DNA of 64,000 nucleotides from Celeribacter neptunius. Lineage in GTDB: Bacteria > Pseudomonadota > Alphaproteobacteria > Rhodobacterales > Rhodobacteraceae. The first letter of the stretch is position 1; each line of letters opens with the position of its first letter. The notes under the pieces are model-generated. The model saw only the letters and a list, made by a program, of their open reading frames with translations, made no database searches and was not told the DNA's origin. The stretch lies in NCBI RefSeq assembly GCF_900113955.1, contig NZ_FORH01000001.1, positions 860,395 to 924,394 of the forward strand, in the 5' to 3' direction. Positions 41,572-50,228 of the stretch are shown piece after piece. Position numbers and translations under genes: made by a program.

Positions 41572-42855
41572 TCAGGTGCCGACGGCAGCGCCTTTCAACG
41601 CGTCTTCCGAAGCCTCGTAATCGGCATAGGTGCGTCGGGTGGCGATATGGTCGGCAATATATTTGGCGTCGTGCCAGACGCCCCAGATAAAGGTCGATCC
41701 GCGCCGCGACAGCCATGGCAGGCCGAGGAAATACACGCCTTGCTCGGTGGAAACGCCGCGCTGATGCGCAGGTTTGCCCTCCGCGTCGAAGGCATCGACC
41801 TTGAGCCAGCTGTAATCCTGCCCGAAACCGGTCGACCAGATGACGGTTTTGATACCGGCCTCGGCGAGATCCAGCTCGGACAGCGGGTTGACCATGCAGT
41901 CCGGGTCCGGACGTTTGATCCGGGCGGAGGGTTCCTCCGGCAGGTCGAGCCCGTTGCGGAGGATATAGGCATCGGCGGCATCCAGCAGGGAGCGCAGATT
42001 TTCATCGCCGCCGTTCACATTGGCGACCAGATCGGTCCCGAAGAACACCTTGCCATCGGCATAGCTGTTGCTGCGTCCGACCAGCGTCATGCCGCGTGCG
42101 GCAAGGTCGCGAAAATCGATGGTCTTGCCGCCGTCGGCACCGCTGACCGCGATGGTGACATGTTCCTTGCCGGGTTCCATGGCGGGGGCATCCCAGAGGC
42201 CCAGAACGCCGAGCCACCAGACGAAATCGCGGCCACGATAGCTGCGCGGCGGGCGGTCGTGCGGACCAACGGAGAGGTACACCTTGCGCCCGGCTTTCAT
42301 CAGCTCCTCGGCGATCTGCACGCCGGAGGAGCCGGCGCCGACCACAAGGATCGCGCCATCTTCGAGCTGGTCGGGATTGCGATAGGCGCTGGAATGCATC
42401 TGGGTCACCGGAACGTCAGACGGGATCACCGGCGGGATCACCGGGGTCTGGAACGGGCCGGTGGCGGCGACCACGGTGTTGGCCTCATAGGTCCCGTCGG
42501 AGGTCTCGACGATGAACCCCGGCGCGCCCTCTTTCTTGCGCACTTCTTTCACATCGACCCCGCAGCGGATCGGCGCGTCGATCATTCTGGCGTAGTCTTC
42601 GAAATATGCGGCGACGCCGTCTTTCGGGACAAAGTCATCCTGGCCGTATCCTTCGAATTCGAGCCCGGGAAAACGGTCGTGCCAGGCCGGACCGTTGGCG
42701 ACCAGCGAATCCCAGCGCTCGCTGCGCCAGCGTTCGGCGATCCGGGAGCGTTCCAGCGCGACGTGCGAAATGCCAAGCTTGCCGAGATGCTCGCACATCG
42801 CGACGCCGGCCTGTCCTCCACCCACAATCAAGGTTTCGACTTTTTCAATCGCCAT
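41572..42855 (-). CDS. FAD/NAD(P)-binding monooxygenase (CzcO/FMO-like)
   Basis: 427 aa from ATG 42855 (AAAGGAAGAG upstream); the frame to 42909 is unsupported. FAD Rossmann motif TLIVGGGQAGVAMCEHLGKLG at residues 7-27, RWRSERWDSL as in class B flavin monooxygenases, and the NADPH motif VVGAGSSGVQIAEELMKAG near 180. YRNPDQLEDGA and IWSTGFGQDYSWL fit the CzcO/flavin-containing group. Substrate not deducible; may hydroxylate an amine or act in metal-linked redox. Monocistronic, with its own terminator and a 456-bp empty region upstream. Confidence 0.83.
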   Translation of the reverse strand: MAIEKVETLIVGGGQAGVAMCEHLGKLGISHVALERSRIAERWRSERWDSLVANGPAWHDRFPGLEFEGYGQDDFVPKDGVAAYFEDYARMIDAPIRCGVDVKEVRKKEGAPGFIVETSDGTYEANTVVAATGPFQTPVIPPVIPSDVPVTQMHSSAYRNPDQLEDGAILVVGAGSSGVQIAEELMKAGRKVYLSVGPHDRPPRSYRGRDFVWWLGVLGLWDAPAMEPGKEHVTIAVSGADGGKTIDFRDLAARGMTLVGRSNSYADGKVFFGTDLVANVNGGDENLRSLLDAADAYILRNGLDLPEEPSARIKRPDPDCMVNPLSELDLAEAGIKTVIWSTGFGQDYSWLKVDAFDAEGKPAHQRGVSTEQGVYFLGLPWLSRRGSTFIWGVWHDAKYIADHIATRRTYADYEASEDALKGAAVGT

Positions 42856-43311
42856 CGGCTCTTCCTTTCGTGACATCGTGCATGTGGCGCTGATCCGCGC
42901 CTTTGCCACGATGATTACGGAACTGCCGGCGCAGCGAAAAACATGATTTATTGAAGCCTTGATTTTGTTTCGGCTAATGGCACGCGTGACACCATCTGTC
43001 CTGCGATGAGCGCCTCAGGACGCGACCTGGGTGCGTTGGGGGTGCGTCCGGGGTAAGCCGGCGCGGCGGGGGGACACAGGCAGGGGGTCTGGCGAGGGCT
43101 GGCGTTCGGTGATCTCCAGTCTCAATGATGAGTCTCGGTTTTAACCCGGTTTTCCAACCCATGTTACATCTGCTCAAAACTGAGACCGGAAGATCAACCT
43201 TTTCAAACGCGCTCATCCAAGAAGTCTGAGACCAATGTCGCATCCGTCCCGGGGCTCGGCATATGCTCGAACAGGTGCGGCTGGCGTCTTGCGCTCGCGT
43301 CAGTCAGGCGG
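42856..43311. other. 456-bp non-coding region with repeats, possible mobile-element scar
   Basis: No convincing gene. An 89-codon minus frame (42974-43243) lacks a good RBS and a family match. Between about 43118 and 43235 the string AGTCTC or its complement GAGACT/GAGACC recurs: CCAGTCTCA and AGTCTC near 43118-43136, TGAGACCGG near 43181, TGAGACC near 43227. CCAGTCTCA and TGAGACCGG are near-inverted, as at the ends of a degraded insertion. The promoter of the monooxygenase gene is at the left end. Confidence 0.4.
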
Positions 43312-44766
43312 CTACGGCTGTTTCAGGGCAATCTCATGACATGCCGCATCCGGGGCCGCGAAAAGCGCGCCGGGATTGAGGAGGCCGTGCGGATCGAGCT
43401 GGGCTTTCAAGCCGCGCATCAGGGTCAATTCCTCGGGGCTGCGGCTGCAACCGATCCAACGGGCCTTGATGCGGCCGATCCCGTGTTCTGCGGTCACTGC
43501 ACCGTGCCAGTCGCGCACCAGCTCGTAGATGACGGACTCGATCCGGTCTTCGGAGATGTCACGACCATCATGGGCCACCAGCAAATGGACATTGCCGTCA
43601 CCGATATGACCAACCTTGAGCACGGCACCGGCCTCAGGCAGGGTCGCAAGCCTTGCGTCGGCGGCCTCACAGAACTGGCCGAGGGCGGACGGCGAAACCC
43701 CAATGTCGAAATTGATGTGGGGACCGAACGCGTCATCCACCTCGCCGACCGCCTCGCGCAACTTCCAAAGCGCCTGCGCCTCGGCACCGGATTTCGCCAG
43801 AACCCCGTCCAGCGCGATGCCCTGTTCAAACAGTTCGGTAAAAAGAGCCTCGAGCTCTTCTTCCGCCCGGCCGGTTTCGGCGTCGATCTCGATCAACACG
43901 TAAAAGCCATACCTGTCAGCCAGCGGCGAACTGGTCAGCGTGGTCTCCCTGCAGACGAAATCCCAGTAGTCGGGCCACATGCCTTCGAACGCGACGATAC
44001 GCCCGCCGAACATGCTCCGTGCGAGGTTCAGGCAGTGCAGGGCGGCCGCATGGTCGGGAAGCGCCAGAAGGGCGGTCGCGGTACCCGGAACTTGGCGATG
44101 CAGCCGAAGCACGGCCCGGGTCACCAGACCAAGCACGCCTTCCGAGCCGATGAACAGGTGTTTGAGATCAAACCCGGCATTGTCCTTGACCGTTTTCGCG
44201 AGGCGGGAGATCACGGACCCGTCCGCCAGCACCGCTTCAAGGCCCAGCACATTGTCGCGTGTCATGCCGCGCTGGAGCACACGGATGCCGCCGGCATTGG
44301 TCGCGATCGTGCCGCCGATCGTCGCCGTGCCACGCGCGCCGATGTCGACGCAGTATTCGAGACCGACGGCACGCGCCGCCTCCTGCACCGTCTCAAGCGG
44401 CGTGCCGGCCCATGCGGTCAATGTCATCGCCTCCTCGTCGATCTCGATGACGCCGGTGAGGCGTTCCGTCGTGACCGCGACCACGCCCGCCGGACAGCTC
44501 GCGCCGCCGGACAGGCCCGTGCGGCCGCCCTGCGGCACGACGCTGAGCGCGTGACGATGGCAGATGGCCATGAGCTGCGACATTTCCTCGGTAGAGGCCG
44601 GACGCAGCACGGCGAGCGGCGGCGTGCCTGCCAGCCCGGACTGATCCGTGGCATAGCGGGCGCAATCTTCGGGTGTCGTAAGAACACCATTGGGTCCAAG
44701 CGTTTCGGTCAGCTCAGAGATTGCCGCTTTGGGGGCACTGTTCGGTTGAATGCCGGTGCTGTCCAT
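43312..44766 (-). CDS. FAD-linked 2-hydroxyacid dehydrogenase (GlcD/D-lactate dehydrogenase family)
   Basis: 484 aa. PCMH-type FAD domain (VVPQGGRTGLSGGASCPAG at about 95, IGARGTATIGGTIATNAGG at about 140) and C-terminal FAD-oxidase cap with TAEHGIGRIKARW, a segment of D-lactate, glycolate and D-2-hydroxyglutarate dehydrogenases. Oxidises a D-2-hydroxyacid to the 2-oxoacid with electrons going to the respiratory chain or an electron-transfer protein. It is divergent from the LysR gene 44815 with only 48 bp between, so it is the likely target. The 2-oxoacid product could feed the ThDP enzyme at 54105. Confidence 0.87.
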   Translation of the reverse strand: MDSTGIQPNSAPKAAISELTETLGPNGVLTTPEDCARYATDQSGLAGTPPLAVLRPASTEEMSQLMAICHRHALSVVPQGGRTGLSGGASCPAGVVAVTTERLTGVIEIDEEAMTLTAWAGTPLETVQEAARAVGLEYCVDIGARGTATIGGTIATNAGGIRVLQRGMTRDNVLGLEAVLADGSVISRLAKTVKDNAGFDLKHLFIGSEGVLGLVTRAVLRLHRQVPGTATALLALPDHAAALHCLNLARSMFGGRIVAFEGMWPDYWDFVCRETTLTSSPLADRYGFYVLIEIDAETGRAEEELEALFTELFEQGIALDGVLAKSGAEAQALWKLREAVGEVDDAFGPHINFDIGVSPSALGQFCEAADARLATLPEAGAVLKVGHIGDGNVHLLVAHDGRDISEDRIESVIYELVRDWHGAVTAEHGIGRIKARWIGCSRSPEELTLMRGLKAQLDPHGLLNPGALFAAPDAACHEIALKQP

Positions 44767-44814
44767 CTATGATACGCTCCTTGGCGCTGAATTGTTCGAT
44801 CCCTGGAGACCCTC
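44767..44814. promoter_or_regulatory. Divergent LysR promoter region
   Basis: 48 bp between the start of the FAD-linked dehydrogenase and its LysR neighbour. Promoters therefore overlap the coding starts; typical LysR arrangement. Confidence 0.5.
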
Positions 44815-45735
44815 ATGCCCCCCAGCAAAATTCTCGGGCGACTGCCCGGCCTGCGGCATTTCATCGAAGTGGCCCAGCTTGGCTCGTTCCGGGCCGCAGC
44901 CGACAAGCTGCATGTCGCACCTTCCGCGGTCAGCAAACAGATCAAGAATCTCGAACTGGCGCTCGACATCGAACTGTTTCGCCGCGACCGGGGCCGGGGC
45001 GGGCTTGAACTCACGGAAGCCGGAGAGATCCTGTTGTTTCGCTGTGCCTCGGTGATCAACGAATTGACCATCGCCCAGGACGAGATCGATCAGCTGCAGG
45101 GGCTGCAGCGCGGTCATCTCCGGCTTGGCGTCAACGAGGTGCTGGCCTCCGATCTTCTGCCCGGTCTCCTGCGGGACATGAGCTACAACCATCCGGGGCT
45201 CAAATTCACCATCTATGTCGAGAACACCCGCGAGATCGTCGATCGGATGCAGGACGGCGATATTGACATCGCCCTGGGCTATAACTTCCCGCCGACAGCC
45301 GAGATCGAGATCCTGGCGACGCTGAGACGGCGCACCTATGTGGTCACCTCGCTGGATCATCCGTTGGCGCGGCTGCGTTCCGTGCAACTGACGGATATCG
45401 ACGGCGAGCGGATCATCTTTCCCGATCATTCCGTGCCGATGCGACAGTTGTTGGAGGACGCGCTGGTGCAGAGCGGCGTGAGCCTGCACGAGGTCATGAG
45501 CACCAACAGTTTCACCCTGTTGCGGCAGATGGTCGAAAGCGGCATGGGCATCGGCATCGTCTTTGGACGGTTCCTGCAGATCCGGCGCGAAGAGATTGCC
45601 TTTGTCGAGCTGACCGACCTGCCATTCGACAGCCCGCCGGTCGCCTGTTGCCGCATGGCGGGACGGACACCGACGGCCTCTTCGGTCGCTTTTGCGGCCG
45701 CGATCAAGACCCTGTTCGCCAATTATGGCGGCTGA
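44815..45735 (+). CDS. LysR-family transcriptional regulator
   Basis: 306 aa. HTH at residues ~8-65 (LGSFRAAADKLHVAPSAVSKQIKNLE), LysR_substrate domain 95-300. Divergent from the FAD-linked dehydrogenase and convergent, with a 6-bp gap, to the last gene of the ureide-like operon. Placed to control the dehydrogenase and possibly that operon. Confidence 0.9.
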   Translation: MPPSKILGRLPGLRHFIEVAQLGSFRAAADKLHVAPSAVSKQIKNLELALDIELFRRDRGRGGLELTEAGEILLFRCASVINELTIAQDEIDQLQGLQRGHLRLGVNEVLASDLLPGLLRDMSYNHPGLKFTIYVENTREIVDRMQDGDIDIALGYNFPPTAEIEILATLRRRTYVVTSLDHPLARLRSVQLTDIDGERIIFPDHSVPMRQLLEDALVQSGVSLHEVMSTNSFTLLRQMVESGMGIGIVFGRFLQIRREEIAFVELTDLPFDSPPVACCRMAGRTPTASSVAFAAAIKTLFANYGG

Positions 45736-45740
45736 GACCC

Positions 45741-46478
45741 TCATCGCTTGTCCAGCGGCCCGCGGTTGTAGTTCTTGTAGATCAGATAGCGGGAGCTGTC
45801 CCGACCGAGCGCGCCGAACCATTGCGGCACATGCGGTCCCATCCAGATCGCGTCACCGGCCCCGACCGGATACCATTGATCATCCAGGCGATAGACGCCG
45901 CCGCCATCGAGCATGAGCAGCCCGTGCTCCATGAAATGGGTCTCGACATAGGCGAGTGACGCGCCGGGATGAAAATTCATGATGTTGAATTCCGCATCGA
46001 ACCCGGCCTCGGTCGGCAAGAGCTTTTGCACCATCAGCCAATCGTCGCCCCGCAGTGGCGTGCCCTCAATCTCTGCGACCGAGCCGAAGACCGGGGCGGG
46101 CAGATCGCCGCGCGCGAGGAAATGCCATTCGAACAGCACGAAAGACGTGCCTTTGGAGGCGCTCAATGTGGTCTCTTCCTGCGGCGGCAGGAAGGCATAG
46201 CCCTCGGGTCCGAGCGCGGGGTTTCCGGGGAAACGGACCTCACCCCCAAGCACGAAGATGAAGCGCGCGACACCTGCCGCCGCCGGGGCGATCTCGCTGA
46301 GATCCTCCACCGCCCGCACCAGCCCCATGGCGAATTTCGCGCCCATATCCGGGCTGATGAGAAAGGCCAGCTCGGCCCCCGGCCAGTCCGGCTGGGTGAT
46401 CCATTCATGGCTTTCCGGGGTCAGAAGGGCGTGGTTGCGGCGGATATCGGAACGGGTCTGTCCAAAGCTGGGGTTCAT
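45741..46478 (-). CDS. (S)-ureidoglycine aminohydrolase-like bicupin (AllE/YlbA family)
   Basis: 245 aa from ATG 46478 (GGAGAG); the frame to 46601 overlaps the M20 gene. Two cupin halves; the C-terminal one has the Mn-site pattern ETHFMEHG (Glu, His, His) and Gln in PHVPQWF, as in E. coli AllE, which releases ammonia from ureidoglycine. The opening SDIRRNHALLTPESHEW also matches AllE. Classical allantoin genes (allB, allC, ureidoglycolate dehydrogenase) are absent, so the true substrate may be another alpha-amino ureide. Last gene of the minus-strand operon; ATGA overlap with the M20 stop. Confidence 0.82.
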   Translation of the reverse strand: MNPSFGQTRSDIRRNHALLTPESHEWITQPDWPGAELAFLISPDMGAKFAMGLVRAVEDLSEIAPAAAGVARFIFVLGGEVRFPGNPALGPEGYAFLPPQEETTLSASKGTSFVLFEWHFLARGDLPAPVFGSVAEIEGTPLRGDDWLMVQKLLPTEAGFDAEFNIMNFHPGASLAYVETHFMEHGLLMLDGGGVYRLDDQWYPVGAGDAIWMGPHVPQWFGALGRDSSRYLIYKNYNRGPLDKR

Positions 46479-47611
46479 GAGTTCTCTCCGGTCGGGCAGG
46501 GGGCCGGGCGCTGGCCCGCATAGGTCAGGATCAGGTCGCGCAAAAGCGCCATGCGGCGCGCCAGTGGCGAGACCAGGATATGTTCTTGCGGCGAATGCCA
46601 ATTGTTGCCGATCGCACCGAGCCCGTCGAGGGTCGGCACACCGGCCGCACAGGTGAAATTACCGTCGCTACCGCCGCCCGAGCGGGTCTCGATCATCGGA
46701 ACGCCGAGGGCTGCGTTGATCTCGGTAGCGCGTGCAAACATGGAACGCGTCTCGGGCGTCCGCGCGAGACAGGGCTTCTCGATCTCGCCCGAGAGCCGGA
46801 TTCTCACATCCGGATCGTCGGATCGGAGCGCCCTGAGCTGGCTTTCGATGTCATGCCCCAGAGCATCCTCGGCAAAGCGGATATCGAGATCACAGGCGGC
46901 ATGACCCGCCACCACGTTGGGTTCGGTGCCGCCGCGAACACGGCCGACATTCACCGTGGTTTCGGTTGCGAGATCCGTCATCGCCTCGATCCTGCCGATG
47001 CTGCGGGCCAGTTGCAGAATGGCGGAGCGACCGTCGGCGAAGGCGGAGCCGGCATGGCTTTCCCGACCATGGAAATCGAGCGTGTATTTCGCGCGCCCTT
47101 TGCGAAAGGTGATCGCCTCGTCGCCGCGCGCCGGTTCAGGGATCAGCGCCGCGCCGTGTTTGCGCGCCTCTGCCTGAATGAGCCCGTGCGAGGTGGGCGA
47201 GCCGATTTCCTCGTCGGAATTGTAGATCAGCGTGACCGGACCGGGCAGGCCCCTGCCGCTTTGCACGATATCGCGCATGGCGCAGAGCGCGAGATAACCG
47301 CCGCCTTTCATATCCGCGATGCCCGGGCCGTATTGCCGGTCGCCGTCGCGGCGGATCTCGACGCTTCCCGGCTCACAAACCGTGTCGATGTGGCTGGTCA
47401 CCAGCACACCGGGGCCATCGCCGCCCTTGAACCGGGCGATGAGATGATCGCCCATGCCGTCACGACCTGGGATGCGCTCGATTGCGCATCCCAGTGGCGC
47501 CAGCTCTGAGGCGATCTGATCCACCAGCCGGGTGATGCCGGAAATATCGCCGGTGGGCGTGTCGATTTCGACCCAGCGCATCAGGCCGTCGAGAATGTCT
47601 TCGCTTGTCAT
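46475..47611 (-). CDS. M20 family amidohydrolase/carboxypeptidase (CPG2-like)
   Basis: 378 aa. Dinuclear-zinc motifs: LVTSHIDTVCEPG, YGPGIADMKGG, NSDEEIGSPTS (catalytic Glu plus ligand Glu), and NNWHSPQEHI near the C-terminus; the insert between is the dimerisation domain. Glutamate carboxypeptidase-type enzymes cleave an N-acyl or N-carbamoyl amino acid. Seems cytoplasmic (no signal peptide). In this operon it could hydrolyse the linear amide left after ring opening of the imported compound. Between the degenerate NodB-fold protein (3-bp gap) and the AllE-like gene (overlap). Confidence 0.85.
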   Translation of the reverse strand: MTSEDILDGLMRWVEIDTPTGDISGITRLVDQIASELAPLGCAIERIPGRDGMGDHLIARFKGGDGPGVLVTSHIDTVCEPGSVEIRRDGDRQYGPGIADMKGGGYLALCAMRDIVQSGRGLPGPVTLIYNSDEEIGSPTSHGLIQAEARKHGAALIPEPARGDEAITFRKGRAKYTLDFHGRESHAGSAFADGRSAILQLARSIGRIEAMTDLATETTVNVGRVRGGTEPNVVAGHAACDLDIRFAEDALGHDIESQLRALRSDDPDVRIRLSGEIEKPCLARTPETRSMFARATEINAALGVPMIETRSGGGSDGNFTCAAGVPTLDGLGAIGNNWHSPQEHILVSPLARRMALLRDLILTYAGQRPAPCPTGENS

Positions 47612-47614
47612 GTC

Positions 47615-48553
47615 TTAACTCAGGCTGTCTTCAAAATCCTGCCAGATGCTTGGCGCGAGTTGGAGGGCGGTCTCCTTCGGGTGTGCCTGTTGCCAATGGG
47701 CTTCGATCTCGGCGCCCGTTGTGGCCCAGACACCGGGGTGGGACATCGCTTCGCCGAGGAGAGCGGCCAGATTGGCGAAGCGATGTCCCCAAGCCGAACG
47801 AGCCGGCGAGACGCAGAGGTTGAAATAGCGCCCGCGCCGATACTGCGCCCGGAATTCTGCCCGCCAGTTGTTGAGAAGCGCCTGCGGGCGTTCCAGCCCG
47901 GTGCCCTCGCGGGGAAACATCAGAAAGAACGTGTCGTCGAAATGGTAGTAATAGGGCAGCGCCAGAAGTGCCTCGGCCTTTGCAGCATCACTCACCCAAT
48001 AATAGGGCGCGTCATCGGCGAGCCCGTTGCCGATATAGGTATAGCCCTGAGCTTTCAGCAGGCTGATGGTGTCATCCGTGGCGCAGCCGGTGGCGGCACG
48101 ATCGTCAGGACGCGAGAGCGCGAACCAGCCCTTGGGCTTGGCACCGGTCACGCGGGTGAGCACCTCGGTGGCGCGGGCCATATGCTCCTCTTCCTGACCC
48201 GCCTCCAGCAGGGCGGGATCTTCGCCATAAAGCCCCTGGGCCGCGATCTCGTGACCGGCGGTCAGGATGCGCCCCATGAGATCGGGATAGCTCTCGGCGA
48301 CAAGCGCCGGGGTCGCGAAGGTCGCGCGAATCCCGAGATCCTCAAAGAGCGCGAGAAAGCGGTCCAGCCCCTCGTTTATCCCATAGTGCCATGTCGGGTA
48401 GGCAAGGTCCTTGGCGGTGATGCCGGTGCCTGTACCCGCCGGGTTCAGGTTCACCGTCAATCCGAGCGCCATGCTCCGCCCCTCGGGCCAGCGGATCTGG
48501 GCGTCACGCATGCCGATTTCGTCGGAGGTGGTGTAAAAGTCTTTCCAGGGCAT
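47615..48553 (-). CDS. NodB-fold (polysaccharide deacetylase-like) protein with lost metal site
   Basis: 312 aa, homologous along its length to the next gene: AGHEIAAQGLYGED corresponds to NGHELADHMWEHE and LCVSPARSAWGHR to LLHPFVSGHAMR. The first motif Asp pair is replaced (GLTVNLNPAG) and the His-x3-His motif is missing, so the metal triad Asp-His-His is gone. It does not show the Glu-His-Trp set described for PuuE allantoinase either. Probably a regulatory or structural partner of the upstream paralogue, or an enzyme with a new mechanism. 4 bp from its paralogue. Confidence 0.75.
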   Translation of the reverse strand: MPWKDFYTTSDEIGMRDAQIRWPEGRSMALGLTVNLNPAGTGTGITAKDLAYPTWHYGINEGLDRFLALFEDLGIRATFATPALVAESYPDLMGRILTAGHEIAAQGLYGEDPALLEAGQEEEHMARATEVLTRVTGAKPKGWFALSRPDDRAATGCATDDTISLLKAQGYTYIGNGLADDAPYYWVSDAAKAEALLALPYYYHFDDTFFLMFPREGTGLERPQALLNNWRAEFRAQYRRGRYFNLCVSPARSAWGHRFANLAALLGEAMSHPGVWATTGAEIEAHWQQAHPKETALQLAPSIWQDFEDSLS

Positions 48554-48557
48554 GGGG

Positions 48558-49454
48558 TTACTCCGAGACTGACGTGAGGGGATAGGTGGTGAGAATATGC
48601 TGTGCGAGCGTGTCGCAGGTCGGGAACCAGACCCCGGGCAGGGTTTTCATCCGCTGGATCAGCCGCTGGATCATGTCGACGCGCATGGCATGACCGGAGA
48701 CGAACGGGTGCAGCAGGAAATTGACGTAGCCGCCCTGTTTATATTGCTGCAGAAACGCCGCCCACCAGATCTCGAACACCTCGTCGACATCCATGACGCG
48801 CTGCGCATCATTGGGTGTGTCGAGCCAGCCGAAGCTGAAATACATCGCATCGTCGAGCGCGTAATGGAACGGCAATTGCAGGATCGGGTTTTCACCCATC
48901 TTGTCCAGCTCGTAAAATGGCATGTCATGAGCGGAGGTGAAGGAGTTGTAGACCACGCCCTTGGATTTCAGCAGGGCGGGCGTGTGACTGGACCGGGTGC
49001 CGGTGACGGGTTTTCCCTGCACCGCGCTCAGAGCCGCGAGGGTCCGGGACAGATGCGCCTCTTCGATCTCGGGGTCGGGATAGACCTCGTGTTCCCACAT
49101 GTGATCGGCCAGTTCGTGACCGTTCTTCACCACATCTGCCAGCGCCTCGGGATACAGCTCGCAGATACGTCCGGGGGTGAACAGCGTGACTTTCACATCC
49201 TCCGCATCGAACATCTCCATGATGCGCCAGACACCGACACGGCCGCCGAATTCGCCCTTGGCCTTCTGGCCCCAGGGTTCATTCAGAAGCCGGCGCAGCA
49301 GCATGGCGTCGAAATCGAGGGTGAAGTTCACAGCGATCTTCACGCCCTCGGGATAGGCGAAATCCGCGATGGGGATCCGCCGGGAGCGCTGGAACCGCGC
49401 GGTGTCCACAAGGCTTTGAAAGGCATCTGGGGCAGGGGGGGTATCGGGTGTCAT
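48558..49454 (-). CDS. NodB-fold metal-dependent hydrolase (polysaccharide deacetylase/allantoinase family)
   Basis: 298 aa. Motif 1 NFTLDFDAML (Asp pair), motif 2 HELADHMWEHE (His-x3-His), later RSSHTP and LLHPFVSGHAMR; this is an intact CE4-type Asp-His-His site. The lineage with FTPGRICELYPEALADVVKNGHE is the cytoplasmic PuuE-like branch acting on small amides, not exported chitin deacetylases (no signal peptide). PuuE allantoinases are metal-free with Glu-His-Trp, so this one is probably a different, metal-dependent amidohydrolase of a cyclic ureide. ATGA overlap with the racemase-like gene upstream. Confidence 0.82.
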   Translation of the reverse strand: MTPDTPPAPDAFQSLVDTARFQRSRRIPIADFAYPEGVKIAVNFTLDFDAMLLRRLLNEPWGQKAKGEFGGRVGVWRIMEMFDAEDVKVTLFTPGRICELYPEALADVVKNGHELADHMWEHEVYPDPEIEEAHLSRTLAALSAVQGKPVTGTRSSHTPALLKSKGVVYNSFTSAHDMPFYELDKMGENPILQLPFHYALDDAMYFSFGWLDTPNDAQRVMDVDEVFEIWWAAFLQQYKQGGYVNFLLHPFVSGHAMRVDMIQRLIQRMKTLPGVWFPTCDTLAQHILTTYPLTSVSE

Positions 49455-50188
49455 GTCTCACTCCGGGCAATGTGGGATGTCTTGGGGCCCCGCGGCAGGC
49501 CCGCGTGGTAATGGACGGCCGCTTCGGCGGCCTTGAGCCCGGCGATCACCGGGTTGATCACGGGCACGCCGGTGGCGCGCGACAAGGCCTCGGGCAGACC
49601 GGGGATGAAGGAGAGGGCAAAACAGCCCAGCACCAGAACATCCGCGCCCTGTGCAACACTCTCGCGGGCCTGCGCCTCGATCGCAGGCAAATGCCTGTCC
49701 GGGTCTCGAATGAGATCGGCAACCGAACCACCGACCATCACCTCGCCCGCAAAGCTGCCCTCGAGGCCGATGCCGCGGATCCGGCGCCGCAGACCGGGCG
49801 GGGTGGGATCGGAGGAAAGGACGGCGAAGCGCTCGCCGAGCTGCGCGGCTGCAAGCAGGCCCGCCTCACCCGGTCCGATCACTGGCAGACCGGCAACCTC
49901 GCTCAGCGCCGTCACGGCGGGATCGCTGAAACAACCGATCAGCACCGCGTCATGGTGCTCGGCCCAAGTCGCAGCCACCTCACGCAACGCCGGAAACACC
50001 ATGGCGGCATCCGCAGCGCTTTCGATGGCGCGGGGGCCTTTTTCCGGGGAGGCGATCTCCACCCTGGCGGAGGGCGCCCACTCGCGCAGCATCTGCAACC
50101 GTCGCGCGACAACATCTTCTCCGGCTGTGCGGTGAAGCGGGCTGACGAGTTGATAGAGCAAACGGGGAGGCGCCGACGGATCGGTCAT
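49451..50188 (-). CDS. Asp/Glu/hydantoin racemase family protein
   Basis: 245 aa from ATG 50188. Two-Cys racemase pattern: IGCFSDPAVTAL (about residue 80) and LVLGCFALSFIPGL (about residue 190), the catalytic pair in HyuE-type hydantoin racemase and allantoin racemase. Epimerises a hydantoin ring carbon so that a stereospecific hydrolase can take the whole racemate. It lies between the importer and the NodB-fold hydrolases, which supports a hydantoin/ureide substrate. The SD is weak (GAAAGAT). Confidence 0.85.
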   Translation of the reverse strand: MTDPSAPPRLLYQLVSPLHRTAGEDVVARRLQMLREWAPSARVEIASPEKGPRAIESAADAAMVFPALREVAATWAEHHDAVLIGCFSDPAVTALSEVAGLPVIGPGEAGLLAAAQLGERFAVLSSDPTPPGLRRRIRGIGLEGSFAGEVMVGGSVADLIRDPDRHLPAIEAQARESVAQGADVLVLGCFALSFIPGLPEALSRATGVPVINPVIAGLKAAEAAVHYHAGLPRGPKTSHIARSET

Positions 50189-50228
50189 GTCTATGATCTT
50201 TCTATAGGTGTCTTCCGATCCCGCAGGA

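Noticed and set aside
42974-43243. 89-codon minus frame
   Set aside because: No RBS, no motif; lies in repeat-bearing spacer.
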